Source: Rhizophlyctis rosea (taxonomy: Eukaryota; Chytridiomycota; Chytridiomycetes; Rhizophlyctidales; Rhizophlyctidaceae). From it: a stretch of DNA of 64,000 bases. Where the stretch lies: positions 1 to 64,000 of the forward strand of contig JADGJC010000064.1 in assembly GCA_027596075.1 (NCBI GenBank), written 5' to 3'. Below, in pieces: positions 1-10,118 of the stretch; position 1 is the first letter of the stretch; each line of letters begins with the position of its first letter. Both the position numbers and the translations under genes were made by a program. Under the pieces are notes generated by a model. It did no database searches. It saw only the letters and a list, made by a program, of their open reading frames with translations, and was not told the origin of the DNA.

Positions 1-465
1 CTTTCAGATTGTCTGAACACGTGACCTGTGAGTCACCATTCAGATCCCATTCAATCTGACCACTACGGATGCTCTAATCTGTGGAGTGCGTTCGTGGCTT
101 CTCTGGATATTACGTCAAAGGGGCATACCCAAGGGGTCCACCACTCGATTTCGAAATCCTAAATCCTTCAATCCTGAGTTCAATCCTTTCAATCCTAAAC
201 TTCAATCCTTTCAATCTTTGAATCTTCAATCCTAGGTTCGGATTTGTGTTACAATCCTTTCTCTTTATGGCATGTGTGTCAACAACATGGCTGTGTGTCT
301 GCTACGTGACAGCTGTCATTTTAATTTTTGACTGTCATCAGCAATTTGTGATTGGTGATTGCAATGATGCCTGCAGGTCCTGCTGCTCCTGAAATATAGC
401 CTGCCATGTTCGTCATGTTGGAACTTCAATCAGGTTGGGAGTATGAGTGGAGTAAACTGAGTAAG

Positions 466-492
466 GGGATGGATGGATGGATGGATGGATGC
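466..492. repeat. (GGAT)n microsatellite
   Basis: Six to seven tandem GGAT/ATGG units lie inside the MITE-like element. The same tetranucleotide, in the opposite orientation, recurs near 3.55 kb and 46.43 kb. Confidence 0.9.
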
Positions 493-520
493 CTGGATGT
501 TCGCCTCAATTGTAAACAGA

Positions 521-546
521 AAACCTGTGGGCGTTCCCACAGGTTT
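521..546. repeat. Perfect 11-bp inverted repeat (hairpin)
   Basis: AAACCTGTGGG and its exact reverse complement are separated by a four-base CGTT loop. The hairpin lies in the middle of the MITE-like element. It could be a structural feature of the element or a transcript terminator-like fold; no function can be assigned from sequence alone. Confidence 0.85.
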
Positions 547-1095
547 CCACTAGCACCTCCAATTCGGAGGGGAAGAGATCCTCCAGCTGCGGAGCACACC
601 CAAAAATGAGATGATGTGCGGCGCCTACCAAAAAGAGGATGTCACGTGAAAATTCAATCCTTTTGTTCAATCCTCAATCCTTTCAATCCTAAACGCTATC
701 CTTCAATCCTTATTTCCAATCCTTCAATCCTAAATCTGAGTGGTGGACCCCCTTACCTATCGCAAAGCGGAAACACAAAAGATTGCCATCTCTTCTTACG
801 TTCTAACGAATTGACAATTTTTGAGAAATGAAAATTCATCCTTGCAAGGGGGCAGTTTTCATTGGGAGCGGGCTGTGAGCGGGTTGACCGGCCTGGGTTT
901 TAGGTTTTTCTTTTGCCCGTCGCTGCCACGCCAAAAATTCAAAATGTGGAAATGGATCGCAGCCACATGTTAGGCTAATGTAAGCAGCATGGTCACGCAT
1001 GCACTTGTTTTCCATCTGCCGGAACATTTGATTGCTCAACAAGAACAAATCCTGATATCTATTTAGAACCCAACATTGCTCCGATTAGACCATCC

Positions 1096-2532
1096 CTAAG
1101 AACACTCGAGCACTATCGACCGCAGCCCACCACTATACTGACACCTCCGCCAATGATGCCGGTGTATACCCCCCGCACCAGTCCTCCTGCCCGCCGCATC
1201 CACAAGATATTCCATTGTGCTGAATGAGTATCCGCTACTTCCCATGGATTCCGTCCCCGCATTGGGCAGTAACAAATATTGCCAGCCGCCCAGTTTCGGA
1301 TCCAGCACCACCAGAGGGCACTGTCCAGTCTCCTTAGAACCCGAATACATTATCATCCAATCAGTAAAATACGGACTATAGTACTTTGATTCGATCCCGT
1401 TATAGCGAACCGAGCCGTAATTTGGAATGGCATACAGGAAAGATAGTTTGAAATCAAACACCCACACCTTCCAATCAACCAAGCTAACAAAGACGTTGAA
1501 TCTGGTCAATTCAACACTCGTAATGAAGCCTGTTTCGACCGTAAAATGATACGACGCGATGCGCTGTTGATCCTGCAGACGCATGAGAATGAGGTCCCGA
1601 GGCGTGCGGTCGTCTTCATGCGGGATGTAGGCCAGGAGGTTCTCGTTGAATGCAGGGAGGATATCTAAATCGATGGGTAGTATCTCAAAGGCAGATGCGG
1701 GATCATCTAGTGAGATGATTTTGGCGTATGTTCTCTTCACGCCATCCTCGCACATCTTCTTATGATGTACAATGATGCGAGATCCACGAACGAGCTTGAC
1801 TCGATCTTTTGGATGAAGCGGAAGTGGTGGCAAAGGTTCGCCTGAGAATAGGTTCTGGAAGGTATAGGTGACGTCACCGTCGAACATCCATTGGGCGTAA
1901 GTGTTGTTGTCGTCAGGTGAGGTGCACACCAATATATGAGACATATTATAGGCTACGAATGGTGCAACATTCCGGATACGACGCGGGATGGCGAGCATTT
2001 CAGTGAACACATTGTCGAAAAATCTTTTTCGTTTCGGAAAACCGACGGAAACCGACGCCATAACGTCGCCAATTGGTCGCAACCCGCATATGGACACGAT
2101 AAGCCCTTCGCTGTTATCAGATCCCTAACAACTCCATCACTTCTCCTCATCAAAGATGGCGACTCGCTGACTTGGTCAATGATGACATGAAAGTCCGAAC
2201 CGAGCGCGTGCTGCCTCAGCCCCAAACGTCTCCAAGCCCACCACAAGGTTGCAACGTCCCGCCTGTTGAATTTGAAAGTCTGTTGAGTAAGTTGACACAA
2301 TTTTTGAAGGCCTGCGCGCAACTTACCAGTTCTCGTCTCCGTACAAAGGCGGAAGGCAGCCCTCCGGAAACCCGGCAACAACCTTTGACTTCCAGATTTG
2401 GACCTGGTTGTCGCGAATGAGCGCACACCACTGCTTGCAGACGCGTTCGCAGCGGAGCAGGGTGGAGATCGAAACGTTCGGTGAGGAGAAAAGTAGGAGG
2501 AGAAAATCGGGGAGAGTTTGAACGGTTGCCAT
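1096..2532 (-). CDS. F-box protein, putative SCF ubiquitin-ligase adaptor
   Basis: Three exons (2532-2327, 2262-2172, 2124-1096) join in frame to about 441 residues. The N-terminus (PDFLLLLFSS...LLRCERVCKQWCALI) is a typical F-box, which in this family binds Skp1 within an SCF E3 ligase. The long C-terminal exon has repeated beta-rich blocks (for example FNVFVSLVDWKVWVFDF and SKYYSPYFTDWMIMY), suggesting a propeller-like substrate-binding half, but no WD signature is certain. Intron 1 uses GTAAGT; the AG at 2263 avoids a TGA formed by an earlier AG. Intron 2 is short (47 nt) and its GTCAGC donor is inferred. The substrate is unknown. Confidence 0.75.
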
Positions 2533-4252
2533 GTTCGCAAGACCGGGAGTGTATCAATACTTTTGGCGGTAATGGATCCGGTGACCGGGGCGTTTGCTGA
2601 AACAAAGGCGGTAAGCACGTCTGGCGAAAGGTTTCATCGAAAGACATAGACAAACCTTGCAACCAAACGAGGCGGGGAAGTTCCCAGAGTATCGAAAGTG
2701 AAAACAGTAAAGTAACGCAAACGATGGTGACGGAAGATGAGATGGGTGCAGAGCCGCTGTGTGGTGGGAAGGGTGGAGCCGAGAGGGTGGTGGTACGCGT
2801 TCGATCAATCTACTGATGAATCAACCACGTAAATGTGACTCACGTGGCTGGGTGGTCGATGAGGCTTGGGATTGTCGATGAGCCTGGCCAGGGTATCATA
2901 AGGACTGTGCTTTCGTCCTCTCTCACTTTTTCTCTTTGTCGCACTTCATGTATGTCTGCGATTTCTTCGTAGCCCACTTTCTGTGGGGGCCCTTCAACTT
3001 CAAGCCGCCTTGGCATCGACGAGTCGGCAGGGTCGCGGCCGTCCTAGCAATTGGGCGAAGCACAACCTATGGGCTCACTTTCTGGGGGCCCGTGGGTGTT
3101 GTGAATGCTGATGAAGGTTGCGCATTGGCTGTCGGTACATGGCACGTCCGCAAGGCGGAGTGTGGTGGGAGTCTGGCAGCACCGTCTAGAGAAAGGCGGG
3201 AAGGGTAGCTGAGACTGGTGTGCAACTTGCTCTCTGAAGGTTGCAGCAGCCATTTGAAGAGCGCAACCTACTTTCTGGAGGTTTGCCGTTTGGTTATAGT
3301 AATTCCGCGATGGTCCCTTTCCTTCTGATCTGTCAAAAGTGTTGCGCTTCAGTGCTTCGTTGGTGTGGTTCGACCCCACTCCCAGATTGCCTTTTGGGAT
3401 TCGTCGTTGGAGCTGCTATGCTATGCTGCACTTGTCGGTACTTTGCTGATATCCAAATATAATGATGATGTTTTTGATTGATATTGCTGTTTGCATCCAT
3501 GTTTTCATAATGCGTCCATACACCCACCCATCCATCCATCCATCTATCCATTTATCCATCCATCCATCCATCCATCCATCCATCCATCCACCTATCCCTC
3601 TATCCGCAACAATTGTCAATTGTGAAGACCCAAAATGCCCCTACCAACTGATGGTTCACCAATGGTGTCTTTCCTCGCGGTGAATTGTGAAATAGGCACT
3701 CTGTCAGGGATGCTTCGCCGAAATCTGATGTGCTGGCTGTTCCTCTTCTTTATGGTGCACCAGTTGGTGGAAAGTACCCAATCAAAGCATCCAGAACAGT
3801 GTCGGAAAGTGCTTGGCATTGTGACCAGTGCAATCTTCAACATAGTTGCGTTTCGACATTGGCCCCTCTATCATTTTTATGTAGTTGACATATCATTCCT
3901 ATATTGAGATGAGAGTAACCGACCCCTCTTCATCGATGGCACACATACCACCAAGAGCGTTGAATCTTCGTGCATAACGGATAACCTCAACCACTTGTCA
4001 TTAACAACAGAGGGCAGGAACCAGCTGATGCACACTCCCGCCACTGTTGCCAATGGATTTGTCAAGACGTAATCAACATCACCAAAGCCTGTCGCCGTCC
4101 AAGCGCTCGTGTCATTCGAATATATCTGAGTTTTGCATTGTGGTAATGATAAACTAATGCCGCCTTCAGCGAGAAGTATGTGACGCTTCAGATGACTGAT
4201 CTATGTCTATTGCATAAGTACGGCGGGTACGATGTTACGGCTCATGCACTGT
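2533..4252. other. Gene-poor interval (1.7 kb)
   Basis: No recognisable protein, tRNA or rRNA is visible on either strand. Short open frames overlap one another in several frames without family similarity. The interval contains the TCCA microsatellite and loose repeats of a CTTTCTGGGGGCCC-like string (about 2980 and 3077). Confidence 0.5.
3524..3605. repeat. (TCCA)n microsatellite
   Basis: About 80 bp of ATCC/TCCA repeats with a few interruptions (CTAT, TTAT). It produces artefactual open frames rich in His-Pro-Ser-Ile on one strand and Trp-Met-Asp-Gly on the other. Confidence 0.95.
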
Positions 4253-5166
4253 TCAATTCCTCCGTCGAAGTTCTTCTACAGATTCTCGTAGATATTTCTT
4301 ATCCTGTCCATCATTCAAATCATCAGATGCAAGGCCGGAGATAGGACGCACAAACTCAACTCACGCATACAAACCTTCGTATAATGATAATGAAGCTGTA
4401 AGTAATCATACTTCGCCTGCTGAGCCTTCTCTCCCAACATCTCAGCAACTCGCTCTCGAATCGCCAAAAGATTCGGCCACCGCTTCTCATAACCACGAAC
4501 AAGTCCGTCCTCGTCTCTCGCGGCCTCTGCCGTAATGTCTTTGATCATCTGTTCTATTTCTGCATCGCGACCAGGTATTGGATTATGCGGCACATCGAAC
4601 TCTAGAGGATCGTCCGGTCCGTCTATGTCTACTACGATTACGGCACGCATAGCCATCCATGGGCCGTGTTCGGGGTGAATACACAAATAACCGGACTAGA
4701 AGGTGCAAGTTAGTCGTTGATGCGATGACACAAGATAGGCAAAGAGTGAACGTACTCTACTGTAATATGCCAAGCTTGATATGTGACACAACGGCTGGAA
4801 GTGGACAAACTTCTCTCCTTTATCGTCGGGGTACCGTATTTCGTAGCTTTGCGGGAAGTCTGCTAATATTCGCTCCAGACAGTCTTTCACATATTCGTTT
4901 AGTGGGTGCTCTCGCGACTCTATTCTTCCTTCCGGGTCTTCGGCTAGATATTGAATGAAAGGGTTCCAAAGCGCCTTTGCGTTCGCAACGATTATGCCGA
5001 GGGTGGAGGCTCTCCCGAAAGTTGGGAGACTAGCTTGGCCATTTAGAGCGCGGTTGTAGCGGGCGACGGGGAAGGGTTGTATGAGGTTGAAACCACAGGC
5101 GCGTAATTGAGGCTCCAAGGTATTGAAGGTCGCTTGCCAACTCTGATTGTTTGGAGAAGCTGTCAT
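4253..5166 (-). CDS. MMACHC: MMACHC-like cobalamin trafficking protein (cblC)
   Basis: Three exons (5166-4756, 4695-4375, 4303-4253) splice in phase to about 260 residues. In animals MMACHC binds cytosolic cobalamin and removes its upper ligand so that B12 can serve methionine synthase and methylmalonyl-CoA mutase. The N-terminal half shows the family pattern (CGFNLIQPFPVARYN near residue 25; HISSLAYYS near 130), and exon 2 begins with the hallmark SGYLCIHPEHGPWMAMRAVI, matching the GVCIHPRFGGWFAIRG region of vertebrate cblC. Donors GTACGT and GTTTGT and acceptors CTAG and ACAG are clean. It lies 230 bp downstream of TCF25 on the same strand. The gene is absent from most Dikarya, so its presence suggests a B12-using early-diverging fungus. 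Confidence 0.87.
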
Positions 5167-5396
5167 TCTGTTTTGGTGTGTGAAAGATCTTGTGGGCCAA
5201 AAATAGATCTGGGATTGGATGAAGACTGCTGTGGCGCAGCACTGGAAGTGAACTTGACTTTCTTGGTTGTATTTAAACACAAAATTTACAGAAGGTGTAT
5301 CTTGCAAACGAGTATTTCCCTGCGCCGAACTGAATCGACTTTCCGCAAGTCGACTCAAACCGGCCATGTTGCAACAGAGGGTTCATGTGCATCCCG

Positions 5397-8007
5397 TTAT
5401 ATATGTCGTCCAACCGGTCCCCCGTCATCTGAATCATTCCCTTCCCGTTCCCCATCATCATCTCCCATCTGCTCGCCCTCATCGCCAGCCAGCTCCTCAG
5501 GTCGAAATAGACCCAATCGCGCGATGGTATCTCTTAGCGTGGCCATCCATTGCGGGTTAGGGTTATCCTCCGTAGCAGGCGGAAACAGGCCAGGAAGAGC
5601 CGCTTGTGCTGCATTTATGGTTGCAGCAATATGATCTTCCTGCGCGTTCTGGTTTTGCTCCATCTGTGCCGCCTCCTGCTCCACCTGGCGATCAGCGGGC
5701 GGAGGTGCTACACCCGCACCCCCTCCTGGCGCTCCCGCACCAGCAGCTCCTCCCGCGTTCATCCAGGGAAGTAAGCTCCGCAGAAACGACGCCATGAAGC
5801 CCATGTCTTGAAATGGATTGGCCGATCTAGCTAGCGACCATTGGTACTCATCGTATATGGTTGCAGGGGCGTTTTCAGGGGGTATGGGATCGTGCATTTG
5901 GATTCCTTGCGAAAGGATGTCAGGCGGGAGGTTGGCGCTTATTGAAGGGAAGTCTGCAAGCGCAGTCAGTCATGACAGCAAGAGACCAGAGTATCGCTGC
6001 TTGCAATCACACCTGAAATAAAAATGTGCCGTGAAACGTTCCTAGGGATATGACCAGAATACTTCGTCTTTCGTACTTCTCGGCCGGCTGCGATTTCAGC
6101 ATCTGCCTTCTTCAGCCTCTCGGCAACGAACCGAACATTTTCCCGCAGCCAAGCTAGGACCTGCTCGATCCGTCAGCACGAATGGGAGCTGCACGAATGG
6201 GCTATTATTGCTTGCCTCTGGCACCTTCCACAACTCGTGATTCCGCTCGACAAACAAGTCGACGAGTAATTTCAAGGACTGTTCAGAATCCGTGCTGCAG
6301 AAAACAGTGAGTCAATGACAAGTTGAGGTCCGTGCAAACCATGAAGACCTCACACACCTGCCCGCTGTGAAAAAGCTATTACCGGAAACCGCTGAATCCG
6401 TCGTGGAACACTTCTCGTACAAACCGGGAATAGCAGACGGGAAATACGCGATCGCGGTTTGCAACATCCGAGAGCTTTCCGAGTGATCCTTTTGGTCCGC
6501 GATCTCTATCTCCCATTCGGCAAACGCAACAGAATAAGCCATATTGGGCAAGAGCTTAAAACCCTTCTGACTAGCCCATTCAGTATTCAATTGCCTGAGC
6601 CAGCGAAACTCCTTAGCCCGCAATGCGTAGTAGTCGATACTTAGAAGGGATCCTAAGGGATCGGTGTCCGGGTCAAGGCTAGGGTCAAAACTGTCAGCTT
6701 TAAAGCCTTGAAATCATGATTCAACACCAACCCAACCTGAGTAACAGCTTGGCATACTCAAAAGCCGTTCTCCAACAACCACGCCTCGTCAGATACCCCA
6801 CATGTCGAAACAAAGCTAAGTGCATTGCTCGATTTTCGAAAATCTCATACGACAGCCTGCATTTGCCCGTCGCGACATTGAAAATCGAATGGAAACCCCT
6901 TTCTAAGGCGAGCAAAGCTCTTTCTGAACCAGTTTTAGAGATTGCGAGCGGACCTGAATAGGCGAACTGGGACTAAATACCTATCAGCTCAGCGGCCATT
7001 GCAACATCCCCGCTATGCTTGCAAACTTCGCTTAATTGCAATAATGTGTCGATGTGGTAAGGGTACCTGAGAGAATTGTGCAGTACGATTAGCTGATGCA
7101 CAATACGCATCGACACTTGCTACTCACATATGGAGAAGGTTGGTCAAAGTTGAGGGATCATGTGTGGATATACAATCTAAAAATCTGTATTGAATCTCCT
7201 GGTATGACTTCGAATGAACGTATGCGAAATATGACAGTCCTATACAGTTTGATTCAGAGGTTCGTATCATCATGAGTACTCTATTTGTGGAGTAGACGTC
7301 CACTAACCATCTTTGGACTCAACAAGCTCCATCGAGAGTCCCAAACGCTCCATCCGAGGCCATTGTGCTCGAGGAGCAGCAAGTAGGTGTTTCTTCGGCG
7401 TGCGAACGTAATTCTTTTTCCGAATCTCTTCGTTGACCACTCGAGACCCAAACATGCGTTTCATTTCCGCATCCGCATCCATCATCCGACTATCCACACC
7501 CAACAACGTTTTGACTTCGTCCGCCCCCGCCCGCTTTGCTGGTGTGCTGTCGGTGCTCGTCTCTCCGAACTTCTCGTTAAGTTCCCGCAGTGTTCGGTCA
7601 AATTCATCTTCATCCTCCTCTTGAGCAGCCTCAACAGCAGGCGCTTTCCCCTTTGACTGATTCTTCTTCTTCTTCTTCTTTTCGGATTTCGAGGTTGTGG
7701 GAGAAGTGGGCTGTTCGATTACCGGTGCGGGAGGAGTATCGCTCTCGTCCTCTTGCTCATCCACGGGTTCCTCTTCTTCTCCTGCGTTGAGCTAGGGTGA
7801 CTTGGTCAATATGACAATATGTGAGAAGGAGAACGTCGTATGGCTTGTTACCAGGTCGAACAGGTTTTGTTCACGTGCACTGGCAGTGGCAACCTCGTCC
7901 TCTTCGTTTGATGCAATGGAGCCAGTGTCGCTTTCCTCGTCTGAAGGTGGTGCTACTGGCAGAGCGTTTTTCTGGTTGAGTAGCTTGCGGTATGCGCGGG
8001 AACTCAT
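5397..8007 (-). CDS. RQC1: TCF25/RQC1-like ribosome quality-control factor
   Basis: A multi-exon gene whose pieces align in order with TCF25/NULP1, called Rqc1 in yeast, a component of the complex that ubiquitinates stalled nascent chains on 60S ribosomes. Exon 1 (8007-7852) starts MSSRAYRKLLNQ. Exon 2 holds an acidic stretch, a poly-Lys block and the motif MKRMFGSRVV...WPRMERLGLSMELVESKDG. Further exons give HIDTLLQLSEVCKHSGDVAMAAELIG, the GCWRTAFEYAKLLL block and the FKLLPNMAYSVAF block. The last exon has FMASFLRSLLPWMNAG, a GAP-rich linker and an acidic tail. Exons 1 and 2 and the YFAYVHSKSYQ exon join in phase; some middle splice sites were not resolved base by base. It shares its upstream interval with the Fanzor copy. 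Confidence 0.87.
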
Positions 8008-8173
8008 ATTTTAATCCTGTCAACTTCCTTGAAGTGTTTGCCAGTGCGGTGTAATGATGGGTGGTAAAAATAGGTGCATGGTCGGGGGAATGAGGTCTGG
8101 GAATGAGGTGAAGTTCCCCAGTCCTGTGGCTTTGTGAAGGGAGTCACATGACACGATTTCAGGGTCCTTGCTG

Positions 8174-8230
8174 CTATTCGCTTTCCTGCCTGTACGATGG
8201 CTACCAGGTGAGGAAAGAAATGGCGAATAG
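8174..8230. repeat. Imperfect inverted repeat upstream of the Fanzor copy
   Basis: CTATTCGC-TTTCC (8174-8186) is mirrored by GGAAA-(six-base bulge)-GCGAATAG (8212-8230), forming a 13-bp interrupted stem. It lies between the TCF25 start and the first Fanzor-frame ATG. It may belong to the left end of the Fanzor element or to the shared promoter; neither is proven. Confidence 0.6.
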
Positions 8231-8282
8231 ATAACCGGCGTCAAGGGAAGGAACCAGAGTCAAACCAGCCCAAGTTGGACCC

Positions 8283-9894
8283 ATGACTGGTCAAAAATCC
8301 CCAACATCGTCATCCTCCGGGGCAGCCCCCGCACCTCCCACATCAGACTAACAGTCTCCTTTGGATAACGACTCTCCCTTGCGCGACCATCAACCTTACT
8401 GGAACGACAAAGTTGCCAAGCTCAGCAAGGTTTTCATCCCGCCTTCCGCACCTCGCGACCACCCCATTCCTCCTCAACCCCAAAGCAACAAGAAGAAGAC
8501 GACTCCGAAGCCAACTCCGGGCGAGAACAATGACGGGGCGAAATCCAACAAATCCAAACGGGACCGGAAAAAAGAACGGAGGGACAATCCCCGCCCACAA
8601 CGCCCGGAACCACCGTCCTTCGGCAACTCAACGTCACCACCAAAATGGGGTTCAACGTGGTTTTCCGTAGAATTTCACAATGCCGGTCGGGGTCCACGAG
8701 TCCGAGCAGCTGCAGCAGTTTGAGCAACGGTATGTAACCCTGACCTCTGTGTTCACCCCGAATACCGAGTCCTCAGTTCACAATCCCAAATTTCTCACAC
8801 ATATGTACATTTAGGTGGTTGTTCCGGGATGATCCTATGAAGGCTGACTCTGACGATCTCCGTGATGATCCAACGGACGCTGACTCTGACGATCTTGGAA
8901 TGCAGCATTTTTTGGAAAGGTATGTTGAGTACATCATTCACGCACTTGCACTTTGTATGGAATCAACGGCTCATTCCTAGGTATCTCGGCCCCACCGAAT
9001 TGACTGCCCCTGACACTCCATATATTGATGAGTACGACTCCGACTTTTCCGATGACTCCAACCACAGCCAACCGCGCAAGAAGGATAACCTCGATGGGCC
9101 CAAACCAATATCGCCTACCCGGACATCCCGAAAAGCGCCGCAACAACCACAAGTGGCCAAATCTCGAAGGAACATTCCACTACACCTGCACACTCACCTA
9201 CAACCGTGTCCTGCATACTCGGGATTGGAGCTGGGTTCACATGAGACCCATCGGCGAAAACCAAGCCGAGTACCCATTGGTCGTCTCGCTAGATCCTGGC
9301 GTCCGCAAGTTCCTTGCCTTCTACTCTCCCACCCACGGCACCGGATTCATCGGCTCTCCTGACATGTCCCGCATCGTTCGCCTTTGCCTCCATCTCGACA
9401 GCTTGATATCAGCCGCAACACAATCCAACCATAACCGTCGCCGTGCCCTACGGCGAGCTCAACATCGTATCCGGCGACGCATCATGAATCTCATCACCTA
9501 AGTCCACAAGAAAACTGCCAATTGCCTTGTCAACACGTTCAACATCATCATCATCCCGCATTTCAGCTCTATCGACATGTCTGCCCGCCCCAACCGCAAC
9601 ATCAATGCCAAAACAGTCCGCAAGATGCTTAATTGGGGCCACGCCAAGTTTCGACAACGTCTTCTCGATCTTGCTGAAGAAAAGGACAAAGAGGTCATCG
9701 TGCTTCCCTCCGAAGCTTATACCAGCAAGACCTGTCCTCGTTGCGGTACGATCAAGCACCATCTAGGCGGTAATGAACTATATAGGTGTTCGAGGGCTGG
9801 ATGTGGGTATCAAGCGGACAGGGATGTAGTCGGTGCGGTTGGCATGTTCTACCGTGCCTACGGGATGGGGGAGCTAGTTGTGGAGGGTTTTTAG
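8283..9894 (+). pseudogene. Fanzor: eukaryotic TnpB-like RNA-guided nuclease, interrupted copy
   Basis: The C-terminal half is a TnpB/Fanzor RuvC nuclease. RuvC-I is VVSLDPGVRKFLAFYSPT (Asp codon 9292). A helical NLIT-stop-VHKKTANCLV segment follows, then a strand ending IIIIPHF, then IVLPSEAYTSKTCPRCG (Glu codon 9712), a CPRC...CSRAGC zinc finger, and the RuvC-III DRDVVGA (9817-9834). Just upstream is a LEGTFHYTCTLTYNRVL wedge-like region. The N-terminal part has a Lys-rich, NLS-like stretch (about 8490-8580) and acidic repeats (DADSDDL). Two GT-AG introns are clear (8730-8814, 8920-8980). The reading frame is broken by in-frame TAA codons at 8349 and 9499 and by frame changes near 8640-8680 and 9060-9160. 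Without those it would be a Fanzor-type protein of ordinary length. Codon use follows its neighbours, so it is not a recent bacterial import. Confidence 0.85.
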
Positions 9895-10000
9895 AAAATT
9901 TTCATTGCATATCTAGTCATGTGTTTGTTGGTAACCCCTCCTAGTACTAGCAGCATCCATGATTAGATAGCGCCTTCGGGCTTTGTTTGACAGGCCACCA
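9895..10000 (+). ncRNA. Candidate guide-RNA scaffold (fRNA) / right end of the Fanzor element
   Basis: Immediately 3' of the nuclease stop, ATCTAGTCATG (9911-9921) pairs with CATGATTAGAT (9958-9968) with one G-U pair. Inside that stem TGTTG can pair with CAGCA, enclosing a CTAGTACTAG palindrome. Right after it comes a GCC-TTCG-GGC tetraloop hairpin (about 9972-9981). In characterised Fanzors the guide RNA overlaps the 3' end or 3' UTR of the nuclease gene, so the position is right. The RNA itself, its ends and any guide segment are inferred. Confidence 0.4.
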
Positions 10001-10118
10001 AGTGTGCGCTCATGTAGATGTGTAATCTATCCGAATGTAGTTGAAAGTAGTTAGAATCGCCGCAGACAAGACCCCAGATTCTGCAAGCATTTGTGGCAAT
10101 AATGTATGGTACTTCTAC

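Larger units (their letters stand above)
126..757. mobile_element. MITE-like element with short terminal inverted repeats
   Basis: A block of about 630 bp is bounded by inverted copies of an AAGGGGTCCACCACTC-type end: positions 131-146 on the left, and the reverse complement at about 738-753 on the right (15 of 16 bases match; both are followed inward by GATTT). Inside, just within each end, lie two arrays of a degenerate TTCAATCC / AATCCTTTC motif (about 160-235 and 650-732) in the same orientation. The centre holds an ATGG microsatellite and a perfect hairpin. No protein is evident, so this would be a non-autonomous element. No clear target-site duplication was found, and the outer borders are uncertain by a few bases. 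Confidence 0.6.

Noticed and set aside
3462..3683. Open frames rich in HPSI / WMDG repeats near 3.5 kb
   Set aside because: They are translations of the TCCA microsatellite in different frames; the same peptide style appears at 406-609 from the ATGG repeat.
8413..8670. An 85-residue frame overlapping the Fanzor N-terminus
   Set aside because: It is a second frame through the Lys/Arg-rich region. The frame beginning at 8283 and continuing after 8349 has better protein character (WNDKVAKLSKVFIPP).
9022..9762. Possible reassignment of TAA to a sense codon (TAA at 8349, 9499 and in PLK4 at 49287)
   Set aside because: TAA is used as a true terminator in intact genes here (GCN5, CMS1, RSE1), so a code change is not supported.
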